A DNA stretch of 64,000 nucleotides from an uncultured Lachnospiraceae bacterium (GTDB lineage: Bacteria; Bacillota; Clostridia; Lachnospirales; Lachnospiraceae). Numbering within the stretch: position 1 is the first letter of the stretch; each line of letters starts with the position of its first letter. The notes under the pieces were generated by a model. It was not told the origin of the DNA and ran no database searches. It saw only the letters and a list, made by a program, of their open reading frames with translations. Below are positions 15,875 to 24,363 of the stretch, in pieces. The translations under genes and the position numbers were made by a program. The stretch is from positions 1 to 64,000 of the forward strand of contig CANQNN010000009.1 of NCBI GenBank assembly GCA_947625205.1. Direction: 5' to 3'.

Positions 15875-17799
15875 CACAGGAACCCGCCTTTCAATGTTTT
15901 CTGTATATTATCCCGCTCCACGCGCCTGAAGGCGCCGATCACTACCGCCATCTCCATCAGCACCAGTCCCAGGATCACAGCACACGCAAAATACAGGCAG
16001 GGCAGATCCAGCACAATGTAACAGACTGCCGTTGCCGTCATCCCTGCCGCGCCGGACACAAGGGTCAGCACGATAGGCTTTTTAAGCTGCTGCGCCACTG
16101 AATAGCCAAGGATCTTTTGGGTAATGATTTCTAGGCGGTTCGCCTCAAACTCCAAACGGATTATGGCTGTACCCAGGCATATCTGCACCGCACACTGGAA
16201 CAACAGCAGAAACATATTCAGGAAAGCGCCTTTCCTTATATTCTGCAATTCCTGTGAAAAGACAAGCCATACGCTTTCCGTCCGGTATCTGTATCCGTAT
16301 TTTTCGCAGAATTTTTCCACTTCATCAATATCCGGTTCCATCATCACCTTCTGAAAGACCACATCAAACGGATCGCTTTCCCGTTCAGACCGGGCATCCT
16401 CGATACAGTTATTAAAAATAATCACGGGGCGGTACGAAGTGACATATCCCCTGTACGGGTCATAGTTGACAATACGTGCCCTGTCAGAATAGCGGATCAC
16501 CTCTACGTCCTTTTTGGCAACACCCGCATAATTCATCAGAAGATCACAGTCCGGCTCCGGTTCTCCCTCCGGCAGCAGAATACAGGCTTTACTCGCCCTG
16601 ATCCTGTCCGCCGCAGAAGGCAGCTTGGCGCACAGATATTCCTGCATATGCGCATTGGCACAGACCGCGTTCTTGTCCTGTTCATACATCACATCTGCGC
16701 CGATAAACTGCATGTCAAACGCAGTAAAATACTCTCTGTAAAAGTCCTTTTCCCTCTCCCATAATCCCGCACCCACGCTCTGGTGGGGATCACCGATCAG
16801 GTACAGATAAGAATAATCCTTGCGCTCCTCATAAAATTCCCGCTGCCTCTCCAGATCGGCATACCGTATCCAAAGAGCAAAAGTCGAGGCTGCTGAAACC
16901 GCCAGCGCAAAGGTCAGCAGAGTCTTAAAAACATAGCTTACCCCCAAAAGCTTCCGGCTCATGGAAACGCCTGAGAATCCAAGCTTCAGATCACAGCGAA
17001 GCAGGGATACATAGATCAGCGCTTCTCCCACAATAATAACCAACAGCATAACAGCCGCATGATCCGCCAGAAACAGACAGTGAAACCTTTTATACAAGAC
17101 TGCTGCCGCCGCCAGAAATCCGCTAATGTACCACAATGCATCTCTTATGGCATGAAAAAGCACGGCTTTCCCTATGGATTCTCCAAGGGACAGCCGTACC
17201 ACGATCTCTTTTCTGATCCTGACCGTCTTATAATAGGTAAGCAGCCAGAGCAGCACGCCTACCGCCGCCCACACCCAAAGTACCGCCCGCTTTGCCTCTC
17301 CAATACTGCTTCTCTCCTTCGGGCGCGGCAGACTGCCGCCATAGGCATCCACAAGACTTGCCTTGTATGCCTGCGCATTTTCCGTCTGTCCAATCAGGTA
17401 ATACCCTTCCGGATCTTTTTCCATCAGTTCCCCGTCCAGTTCATCCACGGAATAGAACGAGATATCCGCATAACCCGAAAAAAGGCTGCCATATCGCCCT
17501 TCTTTCATACGGTATTCATCGGCAAACATCTGCCGCGCCGCCAGACTGCAGTAAATAGAAATATGGGAATAATAATCGCCTTTAATATCTTTGTCGATAT
17601 AAATGACCTCAAGACCGTATTCTCCTGCAGAGCCGAATATCCGGTCCTTCATCTGCCGGACAGCGTTCTTATCCTTCACATAAAAGGACGTCTGGCAGAA
17701 ATCGTCAAAGCTGTACAGATATGTTTGAAAAAGATCGCAATTGACGCAGAGCGCCGCTGCGATCAAAAGCCATGCAAGCAGATATCTTGCAATTTTCAT
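15874..17799 (-). CDS. ABC permease of the bacteriocin-associated integral membrane type
   Basis: The 641-residue protein has an N-terminal membrane segment (residues 3-20), a large extracytoplasmic domain, groups of membrane segments in the middle (about 170-310) and a C-terminal group (about 535-630). This FtsX/MacB-like arrangement and length match the bacteriocin-associated integral membrane family found with lactococcin-972-type ATPases. The start follows AAGGAG with 9-base spacing; the preceding gene's stop lies in the ribosome site. No structural gene for a lactococcin-like peptide was found beside it. Confidence 0.75.
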   Translation of the reverse strand: MKIARYLLAWLLIAAALCVNCDLFQTYLYSFDDFCQTSFYVKDKNAVRQMKDRIFGSAGEYGLEVIYIDKDIKGDYYSHISIYCSLAARQMFADEYRMKEGRYGSLFSGYADISFYSVDELDGELMEKDPEGYYLIGQTENAQAYKASLVDAYGGSLPRPKERSSIGEAKRAVLWVWAAVGVLLWLLTYYKTVRIRKEIVVRLSLGESIGKAVLFHAIRDALWYISGFLAAAAVLYKRFHCLFLADHAAVMLLVIIVGEALIYVSLLRCDLKLGFSGVSMSRKLLGVSYVFKTLLTFALAVSAASTFALWIRYADLERQREFYEERKDYSYLYLIGDPHQSVGAGLWEREKDFYREYFTAFDMQFIGADVMYEQDKNAVCANAHMQEYLCAKLPSAADRIRASKACILLPEGEPEPDCDLLMNYAGVAKKDVEVIRYSDRARIVNYDPYRGYVTSYRPVIIFNNCIEDARSERESDPFDVVFQKVMMEPDIDEVEKFCEKYGYRYRTESVWLVFSQELQNIRKGAFLNMFLLLFQCAVQICLGTAIIRLEFEANRLEIITQKILGYSVAQQLKKPIVLTLVSGAAGMTATAVCYIVLDLPCLYFACAVILGLVLMEMAVVIGAFRRVERDNIQKTLKGGFL

Positions 17800-17812
17800 C
17801 CGGCGCCACTCC

Positions 17813-18358
17813 TTATTCCGTCCCCAGGATACCCCACATCTCATAAGCCAGACGGTAGATATTTTTTATCTTGTCTATATTTTCTTCATACAGCTTTCGA
17901 TTTTCCGGCGTATCGTCCAGAAGATCCATATTCTCATCCAGCATCATATCGTGACTGTAACTGTTAGACGTATGCCCGGTAGGATCTGTTGTTGTCTCCA
18001 CAATACCGATCCCCACCTCGTAACTGTCAAACCCCCGGGGCCACACCAGCAGATCCACGGTCACCTGCTCCGGCAGCCCGGCGCTGACCACAATATTTTC
18101 CGTAATGCTTATATTGCCCGTAAAAGACAGGAAAACCGGTTTCGGCTTATGAACGGAATAGGTAAAATGATCCTCCTGCAGTATATCCTGCGATGCGCCG
18201 ATCCCTGCCCCAAGCGCTTTGCGAAACGGTTCATAGCGGTATGTAACATAGGCAGTCCACAGCGCGGCATACAGGAATAAAAGGACAGCCAGAACGACCA
18301 GAACCGTTATCCGTTTTCTGCGAAATATATCGCTTATGCGCTCCACCATGTCCTCCAC
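17813..18358 (-). CDS. Hypothetical membrane-anchored protein of the ABC cassette
   Basis: A 181-residue protein with one N-terminal membrane segment (about residues 18-38) and an extracytoplasmic domain. It ends 13 bases before the permease, so all three genes form one operon. No known motif was recognised. The first codon may be GTG at 18358 or ATG at 18349; the ribosome site is closer than usual in both cases. It might be an accessory or immunity component of the transporter. Confidence 0.6.
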   Translation of the reverse strand: MEDMVERISDIFRRKRITVLVVLAVLLFLYAALWTAYVTYRYEPFRKALGAGIGASQDILQEDHFTYSVHKPKPVFLSFTGNISITENIVVSAGLPEQVTVDLLVWPRGFDSYEVGIGIVETTTDPTGHTSNSYSHDMMLDENMDLLDDTPENRKLYEENIDKIKNIYRLAYEMWGILGTE

Positions 18359-18443
18359 CGCCTTTCCATAAGCTCTCCCAGCATTCCCTGTACCATCTGC
18401 CGTTTCTTTTATTCTGCATAAACCGTTTTAATATGTCAAGCCT

Positions 18444-18452
18444 CCCCCCCCC
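18444..18452. repeat. C9 homopolymer between two ABC operons
   Basis: Nine consecutive C lie in the 139-base gap upstream of the ABC cassette, where its promoter would be expected. A length change here would alter promoter spacing rather than a reading frame. Confidence 0.7.
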
Positions 18453-18497
18453 ACGTACATATGCATAAGAAGATATTTTCCTGTCTTTCAGATCGTA

Positions 18498-20288
18498 CTA
18501 TTTCTCAAGCAGAAAATCATACTGCGACATATAGAGCTTATAGTAATCGCCCTTCTTCTCCAGCAACTCCTCGTGGGAGCCGATCTCACGGATGCCGCCC
18601 TGATCCACATACATGATGAAATCCGCATTTTTGATGGTTGAAAGCCTATGAGCGATGATAAAGGACGTACGCCCTTCCAGCAGTCTATTCAACCCCTGCT
18701 GTAACAGGATCTCCGTCTCCGTGTCGATGCTGGATGTCGCCTCGTCCAAAATCAGAATACGCGGATCGGACAGAAGCGCTCTCGCAAAGGAGATCAACTG
18801 TCTCTGACCCGCCGAAAGCCTGCTGCCGCGCTCGTTGACCTGCGTGTAGTATCCGTCCTCCATCTCCATGATAAAGTCATGAGCGCACACGGTCTTAGCC
18901 GCCTCTATCACCTGTTCGTCCGGCACTTGATCGTTGCCGTAACGAATATTATCCATGATAGTACCCGAGAAGATAAAGCTGTCCTGCATCATGACGCCCA
19001 TCTGCCTGCGCAGAGATTTGATCGTGACATCCTCAATATTGATGCCGTCGATCAGGATCTCGCCGCTGTCTACGTTATAGAATCTGCTCAGCAGATTGAC
19101 TATCGTTGTCTTACCCGCGCCGGTAGGCCCCACGATCGCCGCTGTCTGCCCCTTGTGCACGGTAAAGTTGATCTTCTTTAAGATCTCGATGCCGTCCTCG
19201 TAACTAAAGGTCACGTTCTTAAATTCCACCTCGCCGTTAATGAGCGGCATCTCATACGCGCCCGGCTTATCCTTGACAAGCACCGGCTCATCGATGGTCT
19301 CGAAGATACGCTCCAGATAGGAGATCGCCGTCAGCAGCGAATTGTAGAACGAGGCCAGCGTATTGATCGGCTGCCAGAATCTGCTGATGTATGCTGTAAA
19401 AGCAATCAGGACGCCCACAGTGATACCCGAATCCGCCTGCGCCATCCACGCGATACCAAGCACATAGATGAAGGAGGTCGTGACCGCACTGATGATATCC
19501 ACTGCCGGTCCCATGACGAAGTTAAACTTCACGGCGCGCATCCATGCCTCGCGGTAGCTGCCGCTCAGTCTGTTGAAGATACCGCTGTTTTCCTCCTCCC
19601 TCACAAAAGACTGGGTCACACGGATGCCGTTGATGCTCTCCGCTATGTAAGCGTTTAAGTTGGACTGCTTGTTGCTCTGGATCTGCCATGCCCTGCGCTG
19701 TCTTTTCTTTAAGAAAATGACCACCGCCGTCAGCACCGGCAGACCGCACAGGCATATCAGTGTAAGCCGCACATTGATACTGAGCATGAAGAACAGAATA
19801 AAAAACAGATTGCACAGATCCGTGATCGTATTGATGATACCGTTGCTTAACAGGTCGCTTAAATTATTGACATAGTTGACCACCCGAACCTGGATCTTGC
19901 CGTGCGGACGCTCGTCATAATAGGAAAAGGGGAGCTCCTGCAGATGCACAAACAGATCATACCGTATCTGATGAATGATATCCTGCCCTATTTTGGTCAT
20001 CAGCGTGATCTTGATCCGCAGACCGGCACAGGTATACAGCGCAATCAGAATGGTGAGCCCCGCGTACATTAGGATGCCGCGCATATCCTGATTGGGGATG
20101 CACGTATCCATGACAGCCATGAAAAACCTCGGGATCAACATTCCCAGCGCGGAAGACGACAGCATCAGGAACAATACGCCCAGCATCTGCTTCTTGTGGG
20201 GCGTGATATAACCCGCCAGCCTCTTCAACTGGTTTAAGTCAAATTTATCTTCCAGGATCTCGTCAACGTCATACTTGTTTCTTGCCAT
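18498..20288 (-). CDS. Heterodimeric ABC exporter subunit with the intact ATP site residues
   Basis: The 596-residue half-transporter has six membrane segments in residues 40-320 and a C-terminal ATPase with Walker A GPTGAGKTT, signature LSAGQRQ, Walker B ILILDEATSSID with catalytic Glu, and switch His in FIIAHRLST. It pairs with the upstream subunit (20312-22045) as in BmrC/BmrD or LmrCD multidrug exporters. The start is preceded by a duplicated ribosome-site segment (20292-20323). Substrate unknown; lipid, drug or peptide export is possible. Confidence 0.88.
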   Translation of the reverse strand: MARNKYDVDEILEDKFDLNQLKRLAGYITPHKKQMLGVLFLMLSSSALGMLIPRFFMAVMDTCIPNQDMRGILMYAGLTILIALYTCAGLRIKITLMTKIGQDIIHQIRYDLFVHLQELPFSYYDERPHGKIQVRVVNYVNNLSDLLSNGIINTITDLCNLFFILFFMLSINVRLTLICLCGLPVLTAVVIFLKKRQRRAWQIQSNKQSNLNAYIAESINGIRVTQSFVREEENSGIFNRLSGSYREAWMRAVKFNFVMGPAVDIISAVTTSFIYVLGIAWMAQADSGITVGVLIAFTAYISRFWQPINTLASFYNSLLTAISYLERIFETIDEPVLVKDKPGAYEMPLINGEVEFKNVTFSYEDGIEILKKINFTVHKGQTAAIVGPTGAGKTTIVNLLSRFYNVDSGEILIDGINIEDVTIKSLRRQMGVMMQDSFIFSGTIMDNIRYGNDQVPDEQVIEAAKTVCAHDFIMEMEDGYYTQVNERGSRLSAGQRQLISFARALLSDPRILILDEATSSIDTETEILLQQGLNRLLEGRTSFIIAHRLSTIKNADFIMYVDQGGIREIGSHEELLEKKGDYYKLYMSQYDFLLEK

Positions 20289-20291
20289 TGA

Positions 20292-20323
20292 GGTATTATT
20301 CTCCTTCGGTATTATTCTCCTTC
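20292..20323. repeat. Tandem 16-bp duplication containing the ribosome site
   Basis: GGTATTATTCTCCTTC occurs twice in direct tandem. On the minus strand each unit carries GAAGGAGAATAA, so the first supplies the stop of the upstream subunit and the second a fresh ribosome site for the downstream one. The duplication changes the coupling distance between two subunits that must be made in equal amounts. Confidence 0.85.
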
Positions 20324-22045
20324 GTTAAAATCACCGTACTGATGACGGAAAGCCGCCTCATAATATCCGCCCGCCACGGACAACTCCTCATGGGTGCCCT
20401 GTTCCACGATCCTGCCCTTATCCATCACCAAGATCAGGTCCGCGTCCTTAATGGAAGAGATGCGATAAGCGATGACAAAGATGGTACACTCGCTCTGGAT
20501 ATTTTTAAGCTGCTTCTGTATGTAACTCTCCGTCTCCATATCCACCGCAGAGGTCGTATCGTCCAGGATCAGGATCGCAGGATCCTTCAAAAGAGCCCTC
20601 GCCAGAGAGATCCTCTGCTTCTGTCCGCCGGAGAGACCCACGCCTCTCTCACCGACGATCGTGTCGTATCCGTCCGGCATCTCCTGGATAAAGAGATTGG
20701 CGTCCGCCATCTTCGCCGCCTTCTTTACCTTCTCAAAGCTGCAGTCGGGGCGGCCGTAAGCAATGTTGCCTTCTACGGTATCGGAGAACAGAAAAACGTC
20801 CTGCATCGCCATACCGATATTATCCCGCAGATCGTACAGATCCAGATCCTTTACATTGATACCGTCCACCAGCACCTCGCCCTCCGTCGCATCATAGAAA
20901 CGGCACAACAGATTCATGACTGTGGATTTGCCGGAGCCCGTGGAACCGATGATCCCCACTGTCTGCCCGCGTTTTACCTTAAAGCTGACATTCGATATGA
21001 TATCCGCATCGTCCGCCTGGTAGCTCACATGGGAAAACTCCACATCACCGTTTAAGCGTCTGCGCTCCACGGGTCTGCCCGGCGTCCTGACCGAAGGCTC
21101 CTGGGAGTAGGTATTGTAGATTTTCTCCGCCGAGGTCGTAAATCTGTGGATATCGTTGATCCACCAGCCCGCCATCCTTAAGGGCACGGTCAGCATCCAC
21201 AGATAGCCGTTGACCGTGACCAGATTACCCATAGTGATCTCTCCCTGTATCACCATGTAACCGCCGTAGACCATCAGCACAACGGTCAGCATGTTAGACA
21301 GAAATTCAAAGACCGGAATGTATTTTTTCCATGTGGCGGAGGCATTCAGCTCCGCATCGCGGTAGGCGTCATTCTCCCTGTTGAATTTGCCGATCTCGTA
21401 ATCTTCTCTGGCAAAAGCCTTGACCACCCTGTTGCCGCTGATATTCTCCTGTGCAAAAGTATTTAATGACGAGAAGCGCTCCCTGATCCTCTGAAACGCC
21501 GGGCGCACCTGCCTGGACTGCTTGTAAGTCGTCAGCGCCGTAAAGGGAAGCACCACCAGCATACACAGCGCCAGCTTTACATTGACTGTGAAGATCATCA
21601 ACAGAGCAAAAGCCAGCAGCAGTACGTTTTCATAAACCGCATAGATCACGTATGCGATAAAATGCCGTATAGCATCCATATCGCCTGTCTGCCTGGACAT
21701 CAGATCTCCGGTACGGTTTCTGTTATAGAAGTCGAAATCCTCCTGAAGCAGCTTGCGGTACACGGTATCCCTCATACTGTAGAGAACGCCCTGTGAACAG
21801 ATCTCAAACATGAGCTGGGAGCTGAAGCGCAGAATACCCTTTAAGATCGTCACGCCCAGAAGACATGCGATCATGACAGGCAAAAGCTCTGTGATCCCGT
21901 TCCCGATCACGTCGTCCACGATCACGCCCGATATGTACGGATTCACAATGGTCAGCACCGCGATGCCCGTAGTCATCAGAAGACCGGCGACCATACGCAT
22001 TTTATATTTTCTCAAGAACGAATATACCCACTTGACCGGTGTCAT
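20312..22045 (-). CDS. Heterodimeric ABC exporter subunit with degenerate ATP site
   Basis: A 577-residue half-transporter with six membrane segments in the first 300 residues and an ATPase domain with Walker A GSTGSGKST and signature LSGGQKQR. The Walker B reads LILDDTTSAVD, with Asp in place of the catalytic Glu, and the switch segment reads VIAYRISS, with Tyr in place of His. These two changes mark the non-catalytic site of asymmetric exporters such as TM287/288 and LmrC. The start at 22045 follows GAAGGAG; an upstream in-frame start lacks a ribosome site. First gene of a two-gene operon. Confidence 0.88.
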   Translation of the reverse strand: MTPVKWVYSFLRKYKMRMVAGLLMTTGIAVLTIVNPYISGVIVDDVIGNGITELLPVMIACLLGVTILKGILRFSSQLMFEICSQGVLYSMRDTVYRKLLQEDFDFYNRNRTGDLMSRQTGDMDAIRHFIAYVIYAVYENVLLLAFALLMIFTVNVKLALCMLVVLPFTALTTYKQSRQVRPAFQRIRERFSSLNTFAQENISGNRVVKAFAREDYEIGKFNRENDAYRDAELNASATWKKYIPVFEFLSNMLTVVLMVYGGYMVIQGEITMGNLVTVNGYLWMLTVPLRMAGWWINDIHRFTTSAEKIYNTYSQEPSVRTPGRPVERRRLNGDVEFSHVSYQADDADIISNVSFKVKRGQTVGIIGSTGSGKSTVMNLLCRFYDATEGEVLVDGINVKDLDLYDLRDNIGMAMQDVFLFSDTVEGNIAYGRPDCSFEKVKKAAKMADANLFIQEMPDGYDTIVGERGVGLSGGQKQRISLARALLKDPAILILDDTTSAVDMETESYIQKQLKNIQSECTIFVIAYRISSIKDADLILVMDKGRIVEQGTHEELSVAGGYYEAAFRHQYGDFNEGE

Positions 22046-22224
22046 ATCAATTCTCCTTCGTATCAAAACTATGGCATAAGTGTACTATCCAATGCCCCCG
22101 TTTGTAAATAGGATCTTCTGTCCGGACGGCATAAATTTACCTGTCTAACTAATATAAGATTTTCTGAGGGCATTTTCTATAATAGAACCGTTTAAAAATA
22201 GAATAAATCTATTATTGTTTGTGA

Positions 22225-22253
22225 TTGTCTTTAAGGCCGAAAACAGCTATACT
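22225..22253 (+). promoter_or_regulatory. Promoter of pflA
   Basis: TTGTCT (22225-22230), 17-base spacer and TATACT (22248-22253), giving a leader of about 115 bases. The rest of the 330-base gap between the exporter operon and pflA is AT-rich on the left and GC-rich (22260-22340) just after the promoter; no further element was identified. Confidence 0.6.
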
Positions 22254-22374
22254 ATATATGGCGGGTGCGGTCGGACGGCAAAGCCCTATCCGCTGTGCCG
22301 CAGCAGACGGTACGGCACCCGGGCCGCAGAGATCATGCGGAACGATCAAACAAACAAAGTTAGGAGAAAAATAT

Positions 22375-23133
22375 ATGCAGGGAAGAATACACTCACTGGA
22401 AAGCTTCGGTACGGTGGACGGTCCCGGAACACGTTTTGTCGTGTTCGTACAGGGCTGTCCTATGCGCTGCGCTTACTGCCATAACCCGGATACATGGGAA
22501 ATGAACGCCGGCACGCTGATGGAGCCAGAGGAGATTTTCGAGCAGTATCTGCGCAATAAAGACTTCTATAAGAACGGCGGTATCACCGTTACCGGCGGCG
22601 AACCTCTGATGCAGGTGGATTTTCTGATTGACCTGTTCACGATCGCCAAGCAACACGGTGTGCATACCTGTATCGACACGTCCGGTATCGCATACAAGAC
22701 AAACGCGAACCCTGAATGGCTTGCCCGGCTGGATAAACTGATGGGCTTAACGGATCTTGTCATGCTGGATATCAAACATATCGATCCCGAAAAGCATAAG
22801 GAATTGACGTCGCAGCCCAACGATGGCATTCTCGCCTTTGCGAAGTATCTGGACGAAAAGCATGTGGACGTGTGGATCCGCCATGTGATAGTGCCGGGCA
22901 TCACAGACGATGACGAGTATCTGTATAAGCTGGGATACTTTATCGGCGGCCTGTCCAACTTAAAGGCTCTTGATGCACTCCCTTACCACACTATGGGAAA
23001 ACCGAAATACGCCAAGCTGGGGATCCCATACAAGCTGGAGGGCGTGGAGCCGATGGATAAGGATAAGCTGCTTGAGAAGAAGGAGGTCATTCTCAACGGC
23101 ATCCGCAAGAGACGGGAAGAATTAGGGCGCTGA
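22375..23133 (+). CDS. pflA: Pyruvate formate-lyase activating enzyme
   Basis: The 252-residue radical SAM enzyme has the cluster motif CPMRCAYCHNP, GGITVTGGEPLMQ, and the C-terminal LDALPYHTMGKPKYAKLG typical of PflA. It uses SAM and a [4Fe-4S] cluster to place the radical on the glycine of pyruvate formate-lyase, here on the separate domain protein at 10508-10750. The start follows TTAGGAG; the frame is open upstream but lacks a better start. In most relatives pflA directly follows pflB; here 11.6 kb of minus-strand accessory genes separate them and pflA has its own promoter. Confidence 0.95.
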   Translation: MQGRIHSLESFGTVDGPGTRFVVFVQGCPMRCAYCHNPDTWEMNAGTLMEPEEIFEQYLRNKDFYKNGGITVTGGEPLMQVDFLIDLFTIAKQHGVHTCIDTSGIAYKTNANPEWLARLDKLMGLTDLVMLDIKHIDPEKHKELTSQPNDGILAFAKYLDEKHVDVWIRHVIVPGITDDDEYLYKLGYFIGGLSNLKALDALPYHTMGKPKYAKLGIPYKLEGVEPMDKDKLLEKKEVILNGIRKRREELGR

Positions 23134-23254
23134 AATGCAAACTAATTCCGGGATATACAGGCGATTTTACGTTTCTGCGGAATACGGCTATCGTGTTACA
23201 GAGATCCTTCGGAAAACATATGCCGGAAATCTCGGAAATATTGGTACTTTACCC

Positions 23255-23283
23255 TTGTATATTGGCCTCATTTATATTAAAAT
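23255..23283 (+). promoter_or_regulatory. Promoter of the ferredoxin gene
   Basis: TTGTAT (23255-23260), 17-base spacer and TAAAAT (23278-23283), 70 bases before the ferredoxin start. Confidence 0.6.
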
Positions 23284-23353
23284 ATAAAAAGACAGTCAAT
23301 TGATAAAAATATATCAATGGCGCACAGTTTCACATGATAAGGAGGATAATCAT

Positions 23354-23524
23354 ATGGCATTTGTAATCAGTGACGCTTGTGTAGCGTGCGGCGCTTGCGA
23401 GGCTCAGTGTCCTGTTGGCGCGATCAGCATGGGCGACGGTAAGTTCGAGATCGATCCCAGCAAATGTATCGACTGCGGTTCCTGTGCAGGTGTCTGCCCT
23501 ACAGGCTCCATCGCTCAGGCCTAA
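23354..23524 (+). CDS. 2[4Fe-4S] ferredoxin
   Basis: A 56-residue clostridial-type ferredoxin with two CxxCxxCxxxCP motifs (CVACGACEAQCP and CIDCGSCAGVCP). It carries electrons at low potential and could supply PflA, hydrogenase or pyruvate oxidation. The start follows AGGAGG; the promoter at 23255 and terminator at 23557 make it a single-gene unit. Confidence 0.95.
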   Translation: MAFVISDACVACGACEAQCPVGAISMGDGKFEIDPSKCIDCGSCAGVCPTGSIAQA

Positions 23525-23556
23525 TCACCTGGCAAGATTAAACAGAACATATTATG

Positions 23557-23594
23557 AACGATCCCTCTGAGCGCATTGCTTTAGAGGGATCGTT
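23557..23594 (+). terminator. Terminator of the ferredoxin gene
   Basis: AACGATCCCTCT and AGAGGGATCGTT form a 12-bp stem with a 14-base loop and run into TTTAAT. It also lies at the end of the convergent MerR-type gene. Confidence 0.85.
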
Positions 23595-23601
23595 TTTAAT
23601 A

Positions 23602-24276
23602 TCATACAGTCTTTTTCTTTCCTTTTATCAGCTTCTCCCGCGGTTTGTGGCGTTCCCTGATCATCTCGTCTATCTTCCGGTAATGTTCCTCCTCCTGTTT
23701 CCAGTGCTCCGTATCTCTTTCTTCCTGCATACGGAACTGGTAATCCAGTTCTTTTAAAATGCTGTCCTTTACTTCTGTACACAGCTCACGGTTAGCAGAC
23801 CTGACCGCCTCCGTGATCATATGCTGCAGCAGATACTGCAGTCGCGCCGCCTTCTGGTTTTTATCCATATCGGGATCTTCCGTTACCGATTTCGCCGGGT
23901 CTTTTTTATCTCCTGACAGAGCCACGACATACTTATGCGTTTTATTCATAAACTCCTCTTCGTTTTCTTTTTCCTTTTCTTCAACGCGCTCTTTTACCAT
24001 ATTCATAAGCCTGTCCTCCTTATTTTGCACTGTGTCGCCCATACCGTCTGATGTCCTGAACAGGATCGTCCTGATCGCTTTCAGCTGCAGTCCCTGCTCT
24101 TTAAGCATTTTGACTTTCTGCAGCTGTCTGACATCCTGCTCCGTATAATAACGATGACCCATCTCATTACGCTTGATGGGAAGCTGCAATTCTTCCTCCC
24201 AATAGCGCAGCACGTGATTTTCAACCTGTACTTTCTTAGCCGCCTCCGATATGTAATAAATAGTTTTTTGTTCCAT
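23602..24276 (-). CDS. MerR-like DNA-binding protein with long coiled-coil tail
   Basis: A 224-residue protein with a MerR-type winged helix at the N-terminus (YYISEAAKKVQVENHVLRYWE then GHRYYTEQDVRQL, residues 5-75) and a long, highly charged helical tail (about 85-224) with no ligand-binding domain. This layout recalls RacA-like chromosome-anchoring proteins as much as classical regulators. It follows dnaB on the same strand after a terminator. The role is not established. Confidence 0.65.
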   Translation of the reverse strand: MEQKTIYYISEAAKKVQVENHVLRYWEEELQLPIKRNEMGHRYYTEQDVRQLQKVKMLKEQGLQLKAIRTILFRTSDGMGDTVQNKEDRLMNMVKERVEEKEKENEEEFMNKTHKYVVALSGDKKDPAKSVTEDPDMDKNQKAARLQYLLQHMITEAVRSANRELCTEVKDSILKELDYQFRMQEERDTEHWKQEEEHYRKIDEMIRERHKPREKLIKGKKKTV

Positions 24277-24299
24277 TCAGCTTCCCCTTTCCTTAATAA

Positions 24300-24331
24300 A
24301 AAAGAGACTCCCCCGTAAGGTTGTCTCTTTT
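24300..24331 (-). terminator. Terminator of the gdpP-rplI-dnaB operon
   Basis: AAAAGAGAC and GTCTCTTTT form a 9-bp stem with a 14-base loop. On the minus strand it is followed by further T, 33 bases after the dnaB stop. Confidence 0.75.
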
Positions 24332-24363
24332 GTATCTCTTATCATTTCCGGCTGTATGCAGCA

